Origin: Shewanella zhangzhouensis
GTDB lineage: Bacteria > Pseudomonadota > Gammaproteobacteria > Enterobacterales > Shewanellaceae
Direction: 5' to 3'
NCBI RefSeq assembly: GCF_019457615.1
Contig: NZ_CP080414.1
Location: 2,912,501-2,976,500, forward strand
DNA: 64,000 bases
Shown: positions 8,855-17,225 of the stretch, in pieces
Position numbering within the stretch: position 1 is the first letter of the stretch
How the letters are laid out: every line of letters starts with the position of its first letter
Position numbers and translations under genes: made by a program
Notes under the pieces: model-generated
The model's database searches: none
Told to the model about the DNA's origin: nothing
The model's input: the letters and a program-made list of their open reading frames with translations, nothing else

Positions 8855-9301
8855 CTAGTGTGAGCCTTTGCGAATAAATTGCTGCATGGCAAACTCATCC
8901 AGCAATTTTTGCTCAAGCCTCGCCTCTTTGGTTTCCCGTTTGTCAGCCTTATGCTTGAGCAGCAGCTCTACCGCCTTACGCTTTTGCTGTTTCTCCAGCC
9001 AATTACGGCGCCTGTGCTCCAACTGGCTTTCTGCGCCGGTCACACTTTGCACCTGTTGGCCTATCGCCTGGTCGATTTGCTTAATAAACCGATGAAACTG
9101 CTGGTAATAGCTGGCGCTGATGTTCTTACCTTCCTGGCCGGAAAGTTGACGCATATAGTCGAGTCGGTATTGATTGAGGGCATCCAGTTGCTGTTTCAGG
9201 CGACCGAGATCCAGCTGTGCGCTGCGAAGTTGCAGCGCCGCCTGCTCCTCGGCATCCTGTGCCAGTTTCAAAACAGTCAGCAGCGGATCGGGGCGCGCCA
9301 T
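8855..9301 (-). CDS. fliJ: Flagellar export chaperone FliJ
   Basis: Coiled-coil stalk protein of the export ATPase that resembles the gamma subunit of F-ATPase and links FliI to FlhA. The 148 residues are almost entirely helical, with heptad-like Leu/Gln/Arg patterns and many charged residues (for example around 10-60 and 95-140). It follows fliI by three bases; order fliH-I-J is standard. Confidence 0.94.
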   Translation of the reverse strand: MARPDPLLTVLKLAQDAEEQAALQLRSAQLDLGRLKQQLDALNQYRLDYMRQLSGQEGKNISASYYQQFHRFIKQIDQAIGQQVQSVTGAESQLEHRRRNWLEKQQKRKAVELLLKHKADKRETKEARLEQKLLDEFAMQQFIRKGSH

Positions 9302-9304
9302 GGA

Positions 9305-10645
9305 TTAGCCCTTACACTGAGCGGCAATTTGGCCGAGCATGGTTTCACTGTCGGACAGACTGATGGCATCACGCATCCCCTGACGCAGAAAAGCATTCAT
9401 GGCCGGCTGCAAGCGAATGGCATTGTCGATGCGGGGATCGCTGCCGGCGGCATAGGCACCGATGGAGATCAAATCACGATTTTGCTGATAGAGAGAATAA
9501 GTTTGTTTAACCCGCCGCATCGCTTCCAGGTGTGCCGGGCTGATGACCATGGGAGCAACCCGGCTGATGGAGGCTTCAATATCGATGGCAGGATAGTGGC
9601 CTGAGTCAGCCAAGGTGCGTGACAGCACTATATGACCATCCAGGATGGCGCGGGCCGCATCTGCAATGGGGTCCTGCAAATCGTCCCCTTCGGTCAATAC
9701 CGTGTAAAACGCGGTAATTGAGCCCTGCCCCGGTCCACCATTGCCGGCCCGTTCCACCAATCTTGGCAGTTTGGCGAACACAGATGGCGGATACCCCTTG
9801 GTTGCCGGAGGCTCTCCCACTGCCAGGGCAATCTCACGCTGCGCCTGAGCATAACGGGTCAGACTATCCATCAACAGCAGCACATTAAATCCCAAATCGC
9901 GGAAGTATTCGGCGATACGGGTAGAAGTTTCACAGGCGCGAAGACGCATCAAGGGCGATGTATCGGCGGGAGCCGCGACTACCACTGAGCGGGCACGCCC
10001 TTCGCTCCCCAGGATTTCCTCAATAAATTCTTTCACTTCCCGGCCCCGCTCGCCGACCAGCCCCACCACAATCACATCGGCCGTGGTGCCGCGGGTCATC
10101 ATGCCAAGTAGCACCGACTTACCCACGCCCGAACCGGCAAAGAGCCCCATGCGCTGGCCCTTGCCGACAGTCAACATGGCGTTGATGGCACGAATACCCA
10201 CATCAAGGGGCTCGTGAATGGGTCGGCGTGCAAGTGGATTAATGGCAGGGCCATGGCGGGGAGCTATGTCTGTAGTGCCCAAAGGCCCCAGACCATCGAG
10301 GGGCTCACCACCGCCATCCAGCACTCGGCCCAGCAGCGACATCCCCACATGGATACCGGTTTGCTCACCCAATGGCCTAACCCTGGCGCCGGGCAGCACG
10401 CCCTTTAATTCTTCAATGGGCATCAAATACAGCAGGTTTTCATCAAAACCGACTACTTCGGCAATCAGTTCGCCACCCATGGTGTCGATGGCACAGAGAC
10501 TGCCGACGGGGGCTCGGCACCCACTGGCTTCCAGTGTCAGCCCCACCACACGTACCAGCTGACCTTCGGCCACAGGACGATTGACCGGCAAAGATTGCCG
10601 TAGCTGACGCAGGTTATTCAGCAGGTGGTGGCGACGATTTATCAT
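9305..10645 (-). CDS. fliI: Flagellum-specific ATPase FliI
   Basis: Hexameric cytoplasmic ATPase that unfolds and delivers substrates to the export gate. The 446-residue product carries the Walker A motif GSGVGKS at residues 171-177, a Walker B region (VLLLMDSLTRYAQAQREIAL) and the type III ATPase signature around FAKLPRLVERAGNG. Its ATG at 10645 lies inside the end of fliH (32-base overlap) and has GGAG seven bases upstream, so the overlap is probably real. Confidence 0.97.
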   Translation of the reverse strand: MINRRHHLLNNLRQLRQSLPVNRPVAEGQLVRVVGLTLEASGCRAPVGSLCAIDTMGGELIAEVVGFDENLLYLMPIEELKGVLPGARVRPLGEQTGIHVGMSLLGRVLDGGGEPLDGLGPLGTTDIAPRHGPAINPLARRPIHEPLDVGIRAINAMLTVGKGQRMGLFAGSGVGKSVLLGMMTRGTTADVIVVGLVGERGREVKEFIEEILGSEGRARSVVVAAPADTSPLMRLRACETSTRIAEYFRDLGFNVLLLMDSLTRYAQAQREIALAVGEPPATKGYPPSVFAKLPRLVERAGNGGPGQGSITAFYTVLTEGDDLQDPIADAARAILDGHIVLSRTLADSGHYPAIDIEASISRVAPMVISPAHLEAMRRVKQTYSLYQQNRDLISIGAYAAGSDPRIDNAIRLQPAMNAFLRQGMRDAISLSDSETMLGQIAAQCKG

Positions 10646-11516
10646 CCCCCAGCTCCTCTTCAGCCCCCTTTACCCCATCCGTATGACCTGGCTCAGCGGC
10701 CGAGCTCTGAGCTTGTTGCTGCAATACCTGCGCCTCTCGCTCCAGCGTTTCATGACGCTCTATCGGTGCCGCCAATACTGCCGCAATCCGGTTTTCCAGC
10801 CGCATATCCACCCGGGAACGCTGACTGTCTATCACCAGCTCGCCACGCGCCAGAAGCGGGTCGCTCTCCAGCTGCCATAGTTTACGGGTGAGTTCGTCGG
10901 GGCCATACAGGCTGCTGACCAGGGTAACGTCTTCCGGATTGAGCCGGATTTTAACTTGCTGCTCTTTCAATGGCAGGCAATCAACCCCTTCACGCAATGC
11001 TGCAAGTACATGTTCGGGATGTGTTTTTAACTCGTGCTGCAGAGTTTGCTTTGCCAATCCCATGGCGAGGGAAAGCAGTTCCTGCTCAATTTCGTTATCC
11101 AGTACCGCCATGGGGGCGGCGAACTGCTCAATCAGGCCTTCAAAGCGGGTAATCAATCGGGCGGCGTCTTCCAGTCCCTGTGCCATTCCCTGCTCATGGC
11201 CCTGACGTACGCCTTCTTCGTGGCCTTCTTTCAAGCCCTGTAAGCGACCGGCCTCAAGCCCCTGAGCCAATCCTTCCGCATGACCTGCCGCCAGGCCTTC
11301 CTGTTCGGCCTCGGCACGTATCGCCTCTATTTCGGCCAGCGTGGGCGGACGGATTTCCTCTTCTTCCTGAGGTACGAAGGTTTGCCCCGGACGCCTGCCC
11401 AGCAAGTTGGCCGGCGCCTCTTCCCGCGCAGAGGACATATCAGGTAATCGCCAGTGAGCGAATTCGTCCTGCTCCTCAGCGCGCAATATGTTTTTGGGGC
11501 GTTTGCTGTCAGTCAT
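10614..11516 (-). CDS. fliH: Flagellar assembly protein FliH
   Basis: Regulator of the FliI ATPase that anchors it to the C-ring through FliN. The 300 residues include the typical Gly-x-x-x-Gly repeat helix (about 80-115, a run of GLAQGLEAGRLQGLKEGHEEG type) and a C-terminal FliH domain (about 135-260). The start ATG overlaps the fliG stop as TGATG. The C-terminal tail (about 275-300) is acidic and overlaps the fliI start. Confidence 0.95.
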   Translation of the reverse strand: MTDSKRPKNILRAEEQDEFAHWRLPDMSSAREEAPANLLGRRPGQTFVPQEEEEIRPPTLAEIEAIRAEAEQEGLAAGHAEGLAQGLEAGRLQGLKEGHEEGVRQGHEQGMAQGLEDAARLITRFEGLIEQFAAPMAVLDNEIEQELLSLAMGLAKQTLQHELKTHPEHVLAALREGVDCLPLKEQQVKIRLNPEDVTLVSSLYGPDELTRKLWQLESDPLLARGELVIDSQRSRVDMRLENRIAAVLAAPIERHETLEREAQVLQQQAQSSAAEPGHTDGVKGAEEELGDDKSSPPPAE

Positions 11517-12553
11517 CAGATGAACTCTTCACCGCCGCCACCGCCGAGCATGATTTCACCGGCATCGGACAGGCGTCTTGCAATGGACAGAATTTCCTTC
11601 TGGGCCAATTCCACTTCACTGATACGGATTGGGCCCATGGCTTCCAGATCGTCACGCAGCAGCTCTGCTGCGCGCTTGGACATATTGCCGAGGATCTTGT
11701 CTTTAAGCGGCTCGTCGGCTCCCTTGAGCGCCTTCATCAGCACATCCTGCTGCACTTCACGCAGCAAGGTTTGGATACCACGGTCGTCCACATCGATAAG
11801 GTTTTCGAAGACGAACATCAGATCCTGAATTTGCTGCGCCATTTCTTCGTCAGTTTCGCGCATGGTTTCCATGAGCTGACTTTCGATGGCAGTATCCAGG
11901 TAGTTCATGATGTTGGCAGCCGCCTTCAGGCCACCCATCTTGGCCGCCTGAGCACCACCCTGACCGGCAAATTGTTTCTCCATGATGTCGTTCAGCTCCT
12001 GCAAAGCCGCAGGCTGCACTTCTTCGAGGTTGGCAATCCGCATCAACAGATCCAGACGGGTGTTTTCCGGGAACTGAGAGAAAATCTCCGCGGCCTGATC
12101 CGGCTCGAGATAGGAGAGCACGATGGTTTGAATTTGCGGGTGCTCGTTCTGGATAATGGTGGCTACCTGACGGGCGTCCATCCACTTGAGTGAATCCAGG
12201 CCCTTGGCACCACTGCCCATGATGATCTGTTCAATCAGATTGCCGGCCTTGTCTTCACCCAGGGCCGCTGTCAGCGCCTTACGGACAAACTCTTCGCTGT
12301 TAAAGCCGATGGAGGAAAATTTCTGAATGTCATCCAGAAATTGCTTGTGTACCGCGATGACTTTTTCCTGACCAAAGTCTTCCAGCGCGGCCATGGCCAT
12401 ACCCACTTTTTGCACCTGTTTGGGCTCCAGGTGCTTGAGGATAGAGGCAGCATCGGCCTCACTCAGACTCAGTAGCAGAATGGCCGTTTTTTCAACGCCG
12501 CTTAAATTGCTGACTTTGAAACCGGATTCGGATTTTTCTTTATTTTCAGCCAT
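11516..12553 (-). CDS. fliG: Flagellar motor switch protein FliG
   Basis: Rotor protein of the C-ring that contacts the stator (PomA-type) and the MS-ring. The 345-residue product shows the N-terminal FliF-binding domain (VEKTAILLLSLSEADAASIL, about 20-40), the middle domain with an EHPQIQTIVLSYL stretch (about 136-150) and the C-terminal charged stator-contact helix (about 285-320, including KRAAELLRDDLEAMGPIRIS). It overlaps fliF by eight bases and fliH by one. Confidence 0.97.
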   Translation of the reverse strand: MAENKEKSESGFKVSNLSGVEKTAILLLSLSEADAASILKHLEPKQVQKVGMAMAALEDFGQEKVIAVHKQFLDDIQKFSSIGFNSEEFVRKALTAALGEDKAGNLIEQIIMGSGAKGLDSLKWMDARQVATIIQNEHPQIQTIVLSYLEPDQAAEIFSQFPENTRLDLLMRIANLEEVQPAALQELNDIMEKQFAGQGGAQAAKMGGLKAAANIMNYLDTAIESQLMETMRETDEEMAQQIQDLMFVFENLIDVDDRGIQTLLREVQQDVLMKALKGADEPLKDKILGNMSKRAAELLRDDLEAMGPIRISEVELAQKEILSIARRLSDAGEIMLGGGGGEEFI

Positions 12554-14243
12554 TGTCCTGTTGCAACCAATTCTTCACGACTTGAGTGGAAAGCTCAGGT
12601 TCGTTGGCAACCAGAGCACGGATAGCCTTAATCATATCATCATCTTTGTGCAGATTCGGGATGAGAATCGAGCCGTCGTCTGCATAGCTGTATTCAGCAT
12701 CGCTGGCGTTGAGCATACCCAGAGTGTCTGCGGCAAACTGATCTTCAATCTCTGCCAGTTCATGACCCAGGCGGCCATCATCAGGCATATCGACTTTGTC
12801 AGTAAGCAGCAGTTTCTTCAGCAGTGGGCGCACAACAAAAAGGATGAGCACCAGGATGGCCAGAGAGCCGGAAGCCAGTTTCATGGCCTTCCAGAACCAG
12901 GGTTGCTCCCACATTGGCAGCTCTGGCACTTCCTCAACCAGCTGATCCATAAAGGGTACAGTGACGACTTCGATGCTGTCGCCGCGCTGACCACTGAACC
13001 CCACAGCGCCTTCAAGCAGACGACGAATATTGGCAAGCTCGGCCTCTGTGCGGGCAACACGATTGACCTGACCTTCGGTATTGGCTTCACCGGTTTTGTA
13101 GTCCACCGCCACGGATACACTCACGCGGCGCACCACGCCAACCTGTTGACGGGTATGGCTGACGGTGGTGTCGAGCTCGTAGTTACGGGTTGCCTCACGA
13201 TGTGAGTTGCCACTTGCCTGGGCCTTGTCCTGCGCTTCCTGCAGGGTTTGAGGAATGTTTGACTCCATCGGCGGCTGATTCGACAGCGCACCGGGGATAC
13301 CCATGTTGGCTTCACCGTTGGTTTGGGTTTCCAGGGTCATTTCGCTGCGCACCGCTGGCAGATCAGGGTTGAAACGCTTGGACGTTTGTTCCACGGCAGT
13401 AAAGTCCATGGTCACATCCACCTGGGAGGTGTAATTTTCCGGCCCCAAAATGGGCATCAGTATGGCATCAACCTTGGCGCGGTATTCGGCTTCTTTTTGT
13501 TTGACGAGCTCGAGCTCACGGCGGGCACGGGCAGAAGCCCCATCCTGACTGCCGGAGTTCAGCAAACGACCGTTGGAGTCGGTTACCGTCACCCGGGTAG
13601 GCTCGAGCCCCTGTACGGCGGACGCCACTATGTCAACTATGGCATCCACTTCTTCCTGCCCGAGACCGCCACGACGACTGGTGACCACCACAGTGGCACT
13701 GGCCTTGGACTGGTTACGGGCAAACACGTTTTCTTTGGGCAGTGCCAGAATCACCTTGGCGCGGCTGACGCTTTTCAGCTCTTCGATAGTACGGGCGAGA
13801 TTTTGCTCCTGGCTGTGTTTGAGTCTGGCCTGCTCCAGACGTTGACTCACGCCAAAGCCCATGTCCTGACTCAGAAAATCCTGATTGGTGGTACTTGCAG
13901 CATCCACACCGTTACGACTCAGCAGCAGCCGAATGTCCTGATACTTGTCTTCGGGGACCCGCAGCACATCAAAATCCACCTGATAGGGGATTTTGTTTTT
14001 GTCGAGCACATCCAGCACCTGGATCATTTCCTGGGCTTCAAACTTACCCAATGGACGGTATTCGGGTTCCTGTGCCCACATCATCACAAACACCGCCAAT
14101 GCCAAACAGATGGCAAGGGCCAGGATCATAGTGACCTGTCTAAGCATGTCGGCGCCACCGAGGTTACCCAGCACCCCGGATTTATTTTCCTGCTGTACAC
14201 CGCTCATGCCGCTGTCGGTGCTGACAATCATATCTGTGCTCAC
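12546..14243 (-). CDS. fliF: Flagellar MS-ring protein FliF
   Basis: Forms the MS-ring, the inner membrane base on which rotor and export apparatus are built. The 565 residues have two membrane segments (about 37-57 and 455-475) flanking a large periplasmic region with the secretin/TadG-like repeats typical of FliF (for example VPEDKYQDIRLLLSRNGV). The C-terminal tail (about 530-565) binds FliG. I take the GTG at 14243 (MSTDMIVSTDSG), which has GGAT seven bases upstream; ATG 14231 is the alternative. Confidence 0.96.
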   Translation of the reverse strand: MSTDMIVSTDSGMSGVQQENKSGVLGNLGGADMLRQVTMILALAICLALAVFVMMWAQEPEYRPLGKFEAQEMIQVLDVLDKNKIPYQVDFDVLRVPEDKYQDIRLLLSRNGVDAASTTNQDFLSQDMGFGVSQRLEQARLKHSQEQNLARTIEELKSVSRAKVILALPKENVFARNQSKASATVVVTSRRGGLGQEEVDAIVDIVASAVQGLEPTRVTVTDSNGRLLNSGSQDGASARARRELELVKQKEAEYRAKVDAILMPILGPENYTSQVDVTMDFTAVEQTSKRFNPDLPAVRSEMTLETQTNGEANMGIPGALSNQPPMESNIPQTLQEAQDKAQASGNSHREATRNYELDTTVSHTRQQVGVVRRVSVSVAVDYKTGEANTEGQVNRVARTEAELANIRRLLEGAVGFSGQRGDSIEVVTVPFMDQLVEEVPELPMWEQPWFWKAMKLASGSLAILVLILFVVRPLLKKLLLTDKVDMPDDGRLGHELAEIEDQFAADTLGMLNASDAEYSYADDGSILIPNLHKDDDMIKAIRALVANEPELSTQVVKNWLQQDNG

Positions 14244-14267
14244 GTTCAGTATCCTTCAGTGGCCGCC

Positions 14268-14603
14268 TTAAACGGGCATGCTCATGATTTCTTTGTAGGC
14301 TTCGACGAGCTTGTTGCGCACCTGCACTGTCGCCTCAAAGGCGACACTGGCCTTTTCGCGGGCGATCACAGTATCAGACAGGGTCACGCGGGTATCGCCC
14401 ATGTCCAGTCTGGTTGCCAGACTTGAAGAGCTTTGCTGCAGCTCGTTCACATGGCCTACTGCGTTGGCGAGCAAACTGGCAAAGTCAGCTCCGCTGGTGT
14501 TACCAACCTGACGAAGCGGCTGAGGCTCAATGCCCATGGAAGGATTGAGTTCGCCCTGGAGTTTCTGCATTTCCTGCATGAATGAAGATGGACCTATTTG
14601 CAT
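14268..14603 (-). CDS. fliE: Flagellar hook-basal body protein FliE
   Basis: Small rod-base protein that joins the MS-ring to the proximal rod and is exported early. The 111 residues end in the conserved FliE domain (AVGHVNELQQSS, then VAFEATVQVRNKLVEAYKEIM). A GGGAG ribosome binding site lies six bases before ATG 14603. It is first in the fliEFGHIJ operon, behind a consensus sigma-54 promoter. Confidence 0.97.
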   Translation of the reverse strand: MQIGPSSFMQEMQKLQGELNPSMGIEPQPLRQVGNTSGADFASLLANAVGHVNELQQSSSSLATRLDMGDTRVTLSDTVIAREKASVAFEATVQVRNKLVEAYKEIMSMPV

Positions 14604-14657
14604 ATGCTGCTCCCTTCGCCATGAAATTGACGGGATAAATCGCTGATATCGGGGTAC

Positions 14658-14673
14658 TGCAAAAGGCTTGCCA
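14658..14673 (-). promoter_or_regulatory. Sigma-54 promoter of fliEFGHIJ
   Basis: Minus-strand TGGCAAGCCTTTTGCA has GG and GC ten bases apart with both TGGCA and TTGCA blocks intact. It lies about 55 bases before fliE and just downstream of the flrC terminator, which insulates the two operons. Confidence 0.88.
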
Positions 14674-14681
14674 ATAAACTA

Positions 14682-14705
14682 AAAAAGCAGGCTAAGCCTG
14701 CTTTT
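14682..14705 (-). terminator. Rho-independent terminator after flrBC
   Basis: An inverted repeat AAAAGCAGGC...GCCTGCTTTT with a three-base loop (TAA) is flanked by A and T runs on both sides, 20-45 bases after the flrC stop. It can work in both directions. Confidence 0.85.
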
Positions 14706-14726
14706 TGTGATGTTTTTGCCCAAATA

Positions 14727-16067
14727 TCAGGCAGGTAACTGAATACCCATTTCCCGCATTCGGGCCATCTTGTACCTCAGGGTTCTGGCACTGATCCCAA
14801 GCCGCTCAGCCACCAATTTACGGCTGCCGCGACACTGGCTCAGAGTTTCAAGGATAATCACATGCTCCTGTGCCTTGAGCTCATCCCCCAGCCCTTCGGG
14901 CTCGGCCTTGATAGCTGTCTCTTCGTGGGTGATTTGGTTAACATCCATGGCATCAATAATGATGTCCTGCACACCAATCTTAACGCCGGCGGACAGTATT
15001 AATGCCCGCTGCACCACGTTATCGAGTTCTCTGACATTCCCCGGCCAGCGATGTGCCAGCAATCTGCGACAGGCTGCTTCGTCAAATTCGGGAACTTCAG
15101 TGCCCAAACGCTCTGCATGGCGTGCCAGCAAATGCCGTGCAAGTGGCAGGATATCTTTGGGGCGCTGATTCAGTGCCGGCCAGGTCAATGGGAATACGTT
15201 GATACGGTAATAGAGATCCTCACGGAAATCGCCCCGCTCTGCCATGGCTTTGAGCTCACGGTTGGAGGTGGCAAGTACACGCACATCCAGCTTGATTGTT
15301 TTACGGCCACCGAGACGCTCAACTTCCCGCTCCTGCAATACCCGCAGCAACTTGGCCTGCAATCCCAGATCCATTTCGGAGATTTCATCCAGCAGCAGGG
15401 TGCCCCCCTGGGCCTGCTCGAATTTTCCGGGGCAGGCCTGATAGGCACCGGTAAAGGCGCCTTTTTCGTAACCAAACAGCGTGGCTTCGAGCATGTTTTC
15501 GGGAATAGCAGCGCAGTTGATGGCCACAAAGGGACCGTCTGAGCGCAAACTTTGTTTATGGATATAGCGGGCAAGCACTTCCTTACCCGAACCTGAGGGC
15601 CCCAGGATCATCACAGAAGCCTCGGATTTTGCGACCCGTCCGGCGAGAGCCATCAGCGCCTGACTTCGCTCGTCGGCCACCACAGGTGCGCCGGTATCGG
15701 CTTGTGCAGGCATGTATCGACTGACCTGATTAAGCAGCACTTCGGGTGAAAACGGCTTGGCGAGATAATCCACCGCACCGAGTTTGATGGAACTCACGGC
15801 GCTGTCTATGGTGGCAAAGGCCGTCATCAGCAATAACGGAACCTTGGGATGATGCTGCCGCAAGTAGGCCAAGAGCCCCATGCCACCTATGCCTTCCATC
15901 TGCACATCGCTGATGACCATATCAAAACGTGATTCCTTCAACGCAAGAATGGCTTCTTCGGCGCTGGGAAGCGCCACACAGTCAAACTGCGCCAGCATCA
16001 GGGTGTCAAGCAGCGCCTCACGCAGAGATGCATCGTCCTCGACAAGTAGCAATCTGCCTTCAGGCAT
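14727..16067 (-). CDS. flrC: Sigma-54 response regulator FlrC (FleR)
   Basis: Enhancer-binding response regulator that activates sigma-54 flagellar promoters for hook, basal body and filament genes. The 446 residues comprise a receiver domain with phospho-acceptor Asp54 (VISDVQM), an AAA+ domain with Walker A GPSGSGKE (about 155-162) and the sigma-54 contact loop GAFTGA, and a C-terminal Fis-type helix-turn-helix (VAERLGISARTLRYKMARM). It overlaps flrB by eight bases. The sensor FlrB, encoded upstream in the same operon, is its partner. Confidence 0.96.
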   Translation of the reverse strand: MPEGRLLLVEDDASLREALLDTLMLAQFDCVALPSAEEAILALKESRFDMVISDVQMEGIGGMGLLAYLRQHHPKVPLLLMTAFATIDSAVSSIKLGAVDYLAKPFSPEVLLNQVSRYMPAQADTGAPVVADERSQALMALAGRVAKSEASVMILGPSGSGKEVLARYIHKQSLRSDGPFVAINCAAIPENMLEATLFGYEKGAFTGAYQACPGKFEQAQGGTLLLDEISEMDLGLQAKLLRVLQEREVERLGGRKTIKLDVRVLATSNRELKAMAERGDFREDLYYRINVFPLTWPALNQRPKDILPLARHLLARHAERLGTEVPEFDEAACRRLLAHRWPGNVRELDNVVQRALILSAGVKIGVQDIIIDAMDVNQITHEETAIKAEPEGLGDELKAQEHVIILETLSQCRGSRKLVAERLGISARTLRYKMARMREMGIQLPA

Positions 16068-17133
16068 GGCTAACCTCCTTTACTGAATCTTCTGAAATCA
16101 CGGGGAATTTAAGCATCACACTGCAGCCTCGATTGGCAGCGCATTGCATTTTCAGCTCACCACCATGGTTACGCACCACTGTCTGTACCACGGCTAAGCC
16201 AAGGCCTGTGCCCTGTGCCTTGGTCGTAAAAAAGGGTTCCATCACCTGCTGCTCACTGCCGGATTCCAATCCTTTACCATCATCCACTACCGCAAGCACC
16301 AGACGTCCGTCCTGTATGCTGCCATGGAGCAGTATGTGGCGGGCGCCTGCTTCAAGGCTGTTCATCAAAAGATTATTAATGGCTGAGCTCAGTGCACTCT
16401 GGGAGGCCGCCATCATGGCGCCAAAGGATTCATCCTGAAACCGCACTGCACAGCCTTTATCGGTGGCGATGGGCTCACAGGTTGCCAGCACCGGGGCAAT
16501 GATGTCTGCCAACGGCATGGGAGACATGGGCGCTTCCACTTTGCCCCTTGCCATCAACAGCATGTCGTTGACCTGTCGCTCCAGCTCATTCAGCCTGTCC
16601 ACCAACTTTTGTTGGAAACGAGTGCGGGAATCCTGATTGAGTTTGGGACTGGCCAGGTTTGCGGCGTAAAGCAGTGCAGCCGACAGCGGGGTTCTGATCT
16701 GATGTGCCAGTGTCGCAACCATTTTGCCAAGGGCCGACAGACGCTGCAGATGAGCAAGGTTACGCTGTAATAAGCGGGTTTCAGTCAGATCGGTCAGCAA
16801 AATCAGCTGACCGGGTTCCAGTGGCGTAATGGCCAACTTCACTCTGCGGCCATTCTTCAGCGAGACCTCATGGCCATCGTCATCCTGAGGAGAAAAGGCT
16901 CTGGCGATGACGCTGAGCCAACGCTCTCCTTCCAAAGGCCGGTCAAGCAGCTGAACCGCAACGGGGTTTGCCAAAGTGACTATGCCATCGGCATTCAGGA
17001 TCACCACGCCAGAGGGCATGGCTTCCAGGATCTGCGCCATTTGCTCGGCAGATGCAAAGCCGCTGGCCTTCACCTCTTTAAGATGAGCCCGCGCCGGAAA
17101 TTCGGCTATCTTGGCTAAAGCTTTGGTGGCCAT
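16060..17133 (-). CDS. flrB: Sensor histidine kinase FlrB (FleS)
   Basis: Cytoplasmic histidine kinase that phosphorylates FlrC. The 357-residue product has no membrane segment, a PAS-like domain (about 30-115), an H-box with His144 (LAHQIRTPLSAAL) and an HATPase domain with N (INNLLMNSLEAGA), G1 (VVDDGKGLE) and G2 (GTGLGLAVVQTVV) boxes. The start at 17133 directly follows an 11-bp inverted repeat whose 3' arm on the mRNA contains the likely ribosome binding site. Confidence 0.95.
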   Translation of the reverse strand: MATKALAKIAEFPARAHLKEVKASGFASAEQMAQILEAMPSGVVILNADGIVTLANPVAVQLLDRPLEGERWLSVIARAFSPQDDDGHEVSLKNGRRVKLAITPLEPGQLILLTDLTETRLLQRNLAHLQRLSALGKMVATLAHQIRTPLSAALLYAANLASPKLNQDSRTRFQQKLVDRLNELERQVNDMLLMARGKVEAPMSPMPLADIIAPVLATCEPIATDKGCAVRFQDESFGAMMAASQSALSSAINNLLMNSLEAGARHILLHGSIQDGRLVLAVVDDGKGLESGSEQQVMEPFFTTKAQGTGLGLAVVQTVVRNHGGELKMQCAANRGCSVMLKFPVISEDSVKEVSHA

Positions 17134-17136
17134 GGG

Positions 17137-17168
17137 AACCCCGTCAAAATTACGTTATTGACGGGGTT
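17137..17168 (-). promoter_or_regulatory. Leader hairpin covering the flrB ribosome binding site
   Basis: A perfect 11-bp inverted repeat (AACCCCGTCAA / TTGACGGGGTT) with a ten-base spacer lies between the sigma-54 promoter and the flrB ATG. In the mRNA the second arm holds the only purine-rich stretch (GACGGGG), 3-9 bases before the start codon, so a folded leader would hide it. Function is inferred only from position. Confidence 0.55.
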
Positions 17169-17170
17169 AA

Positions 17171-17186
17171 TGCAGGGACTGTGCCA
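17171..17186 (-). promoter_or_regulatory. Sigma-54 promoter of flrBC
   Basis: Minus-strand TGGCACAGTCCCTGCA carries TGGCAC, GG and GC ten bases apart and CTGCA at -12. It lies about 40 bases before flrB. This is the expected FlrA-dependent class II promoter. Confidence 0.85.
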
Positions 17187-17225
17187 GAGTAGAAATTTAG
17201 TGAATGGGCTGGGACTTAAGTAAAA

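Noticed and set aside
11180..14426. Long plus-strand frames opposite fliH, fliG and fliF
   Set aside because: These are shadows of conserved genes on the other strand, with unlikely His- and Gln-rich composition.
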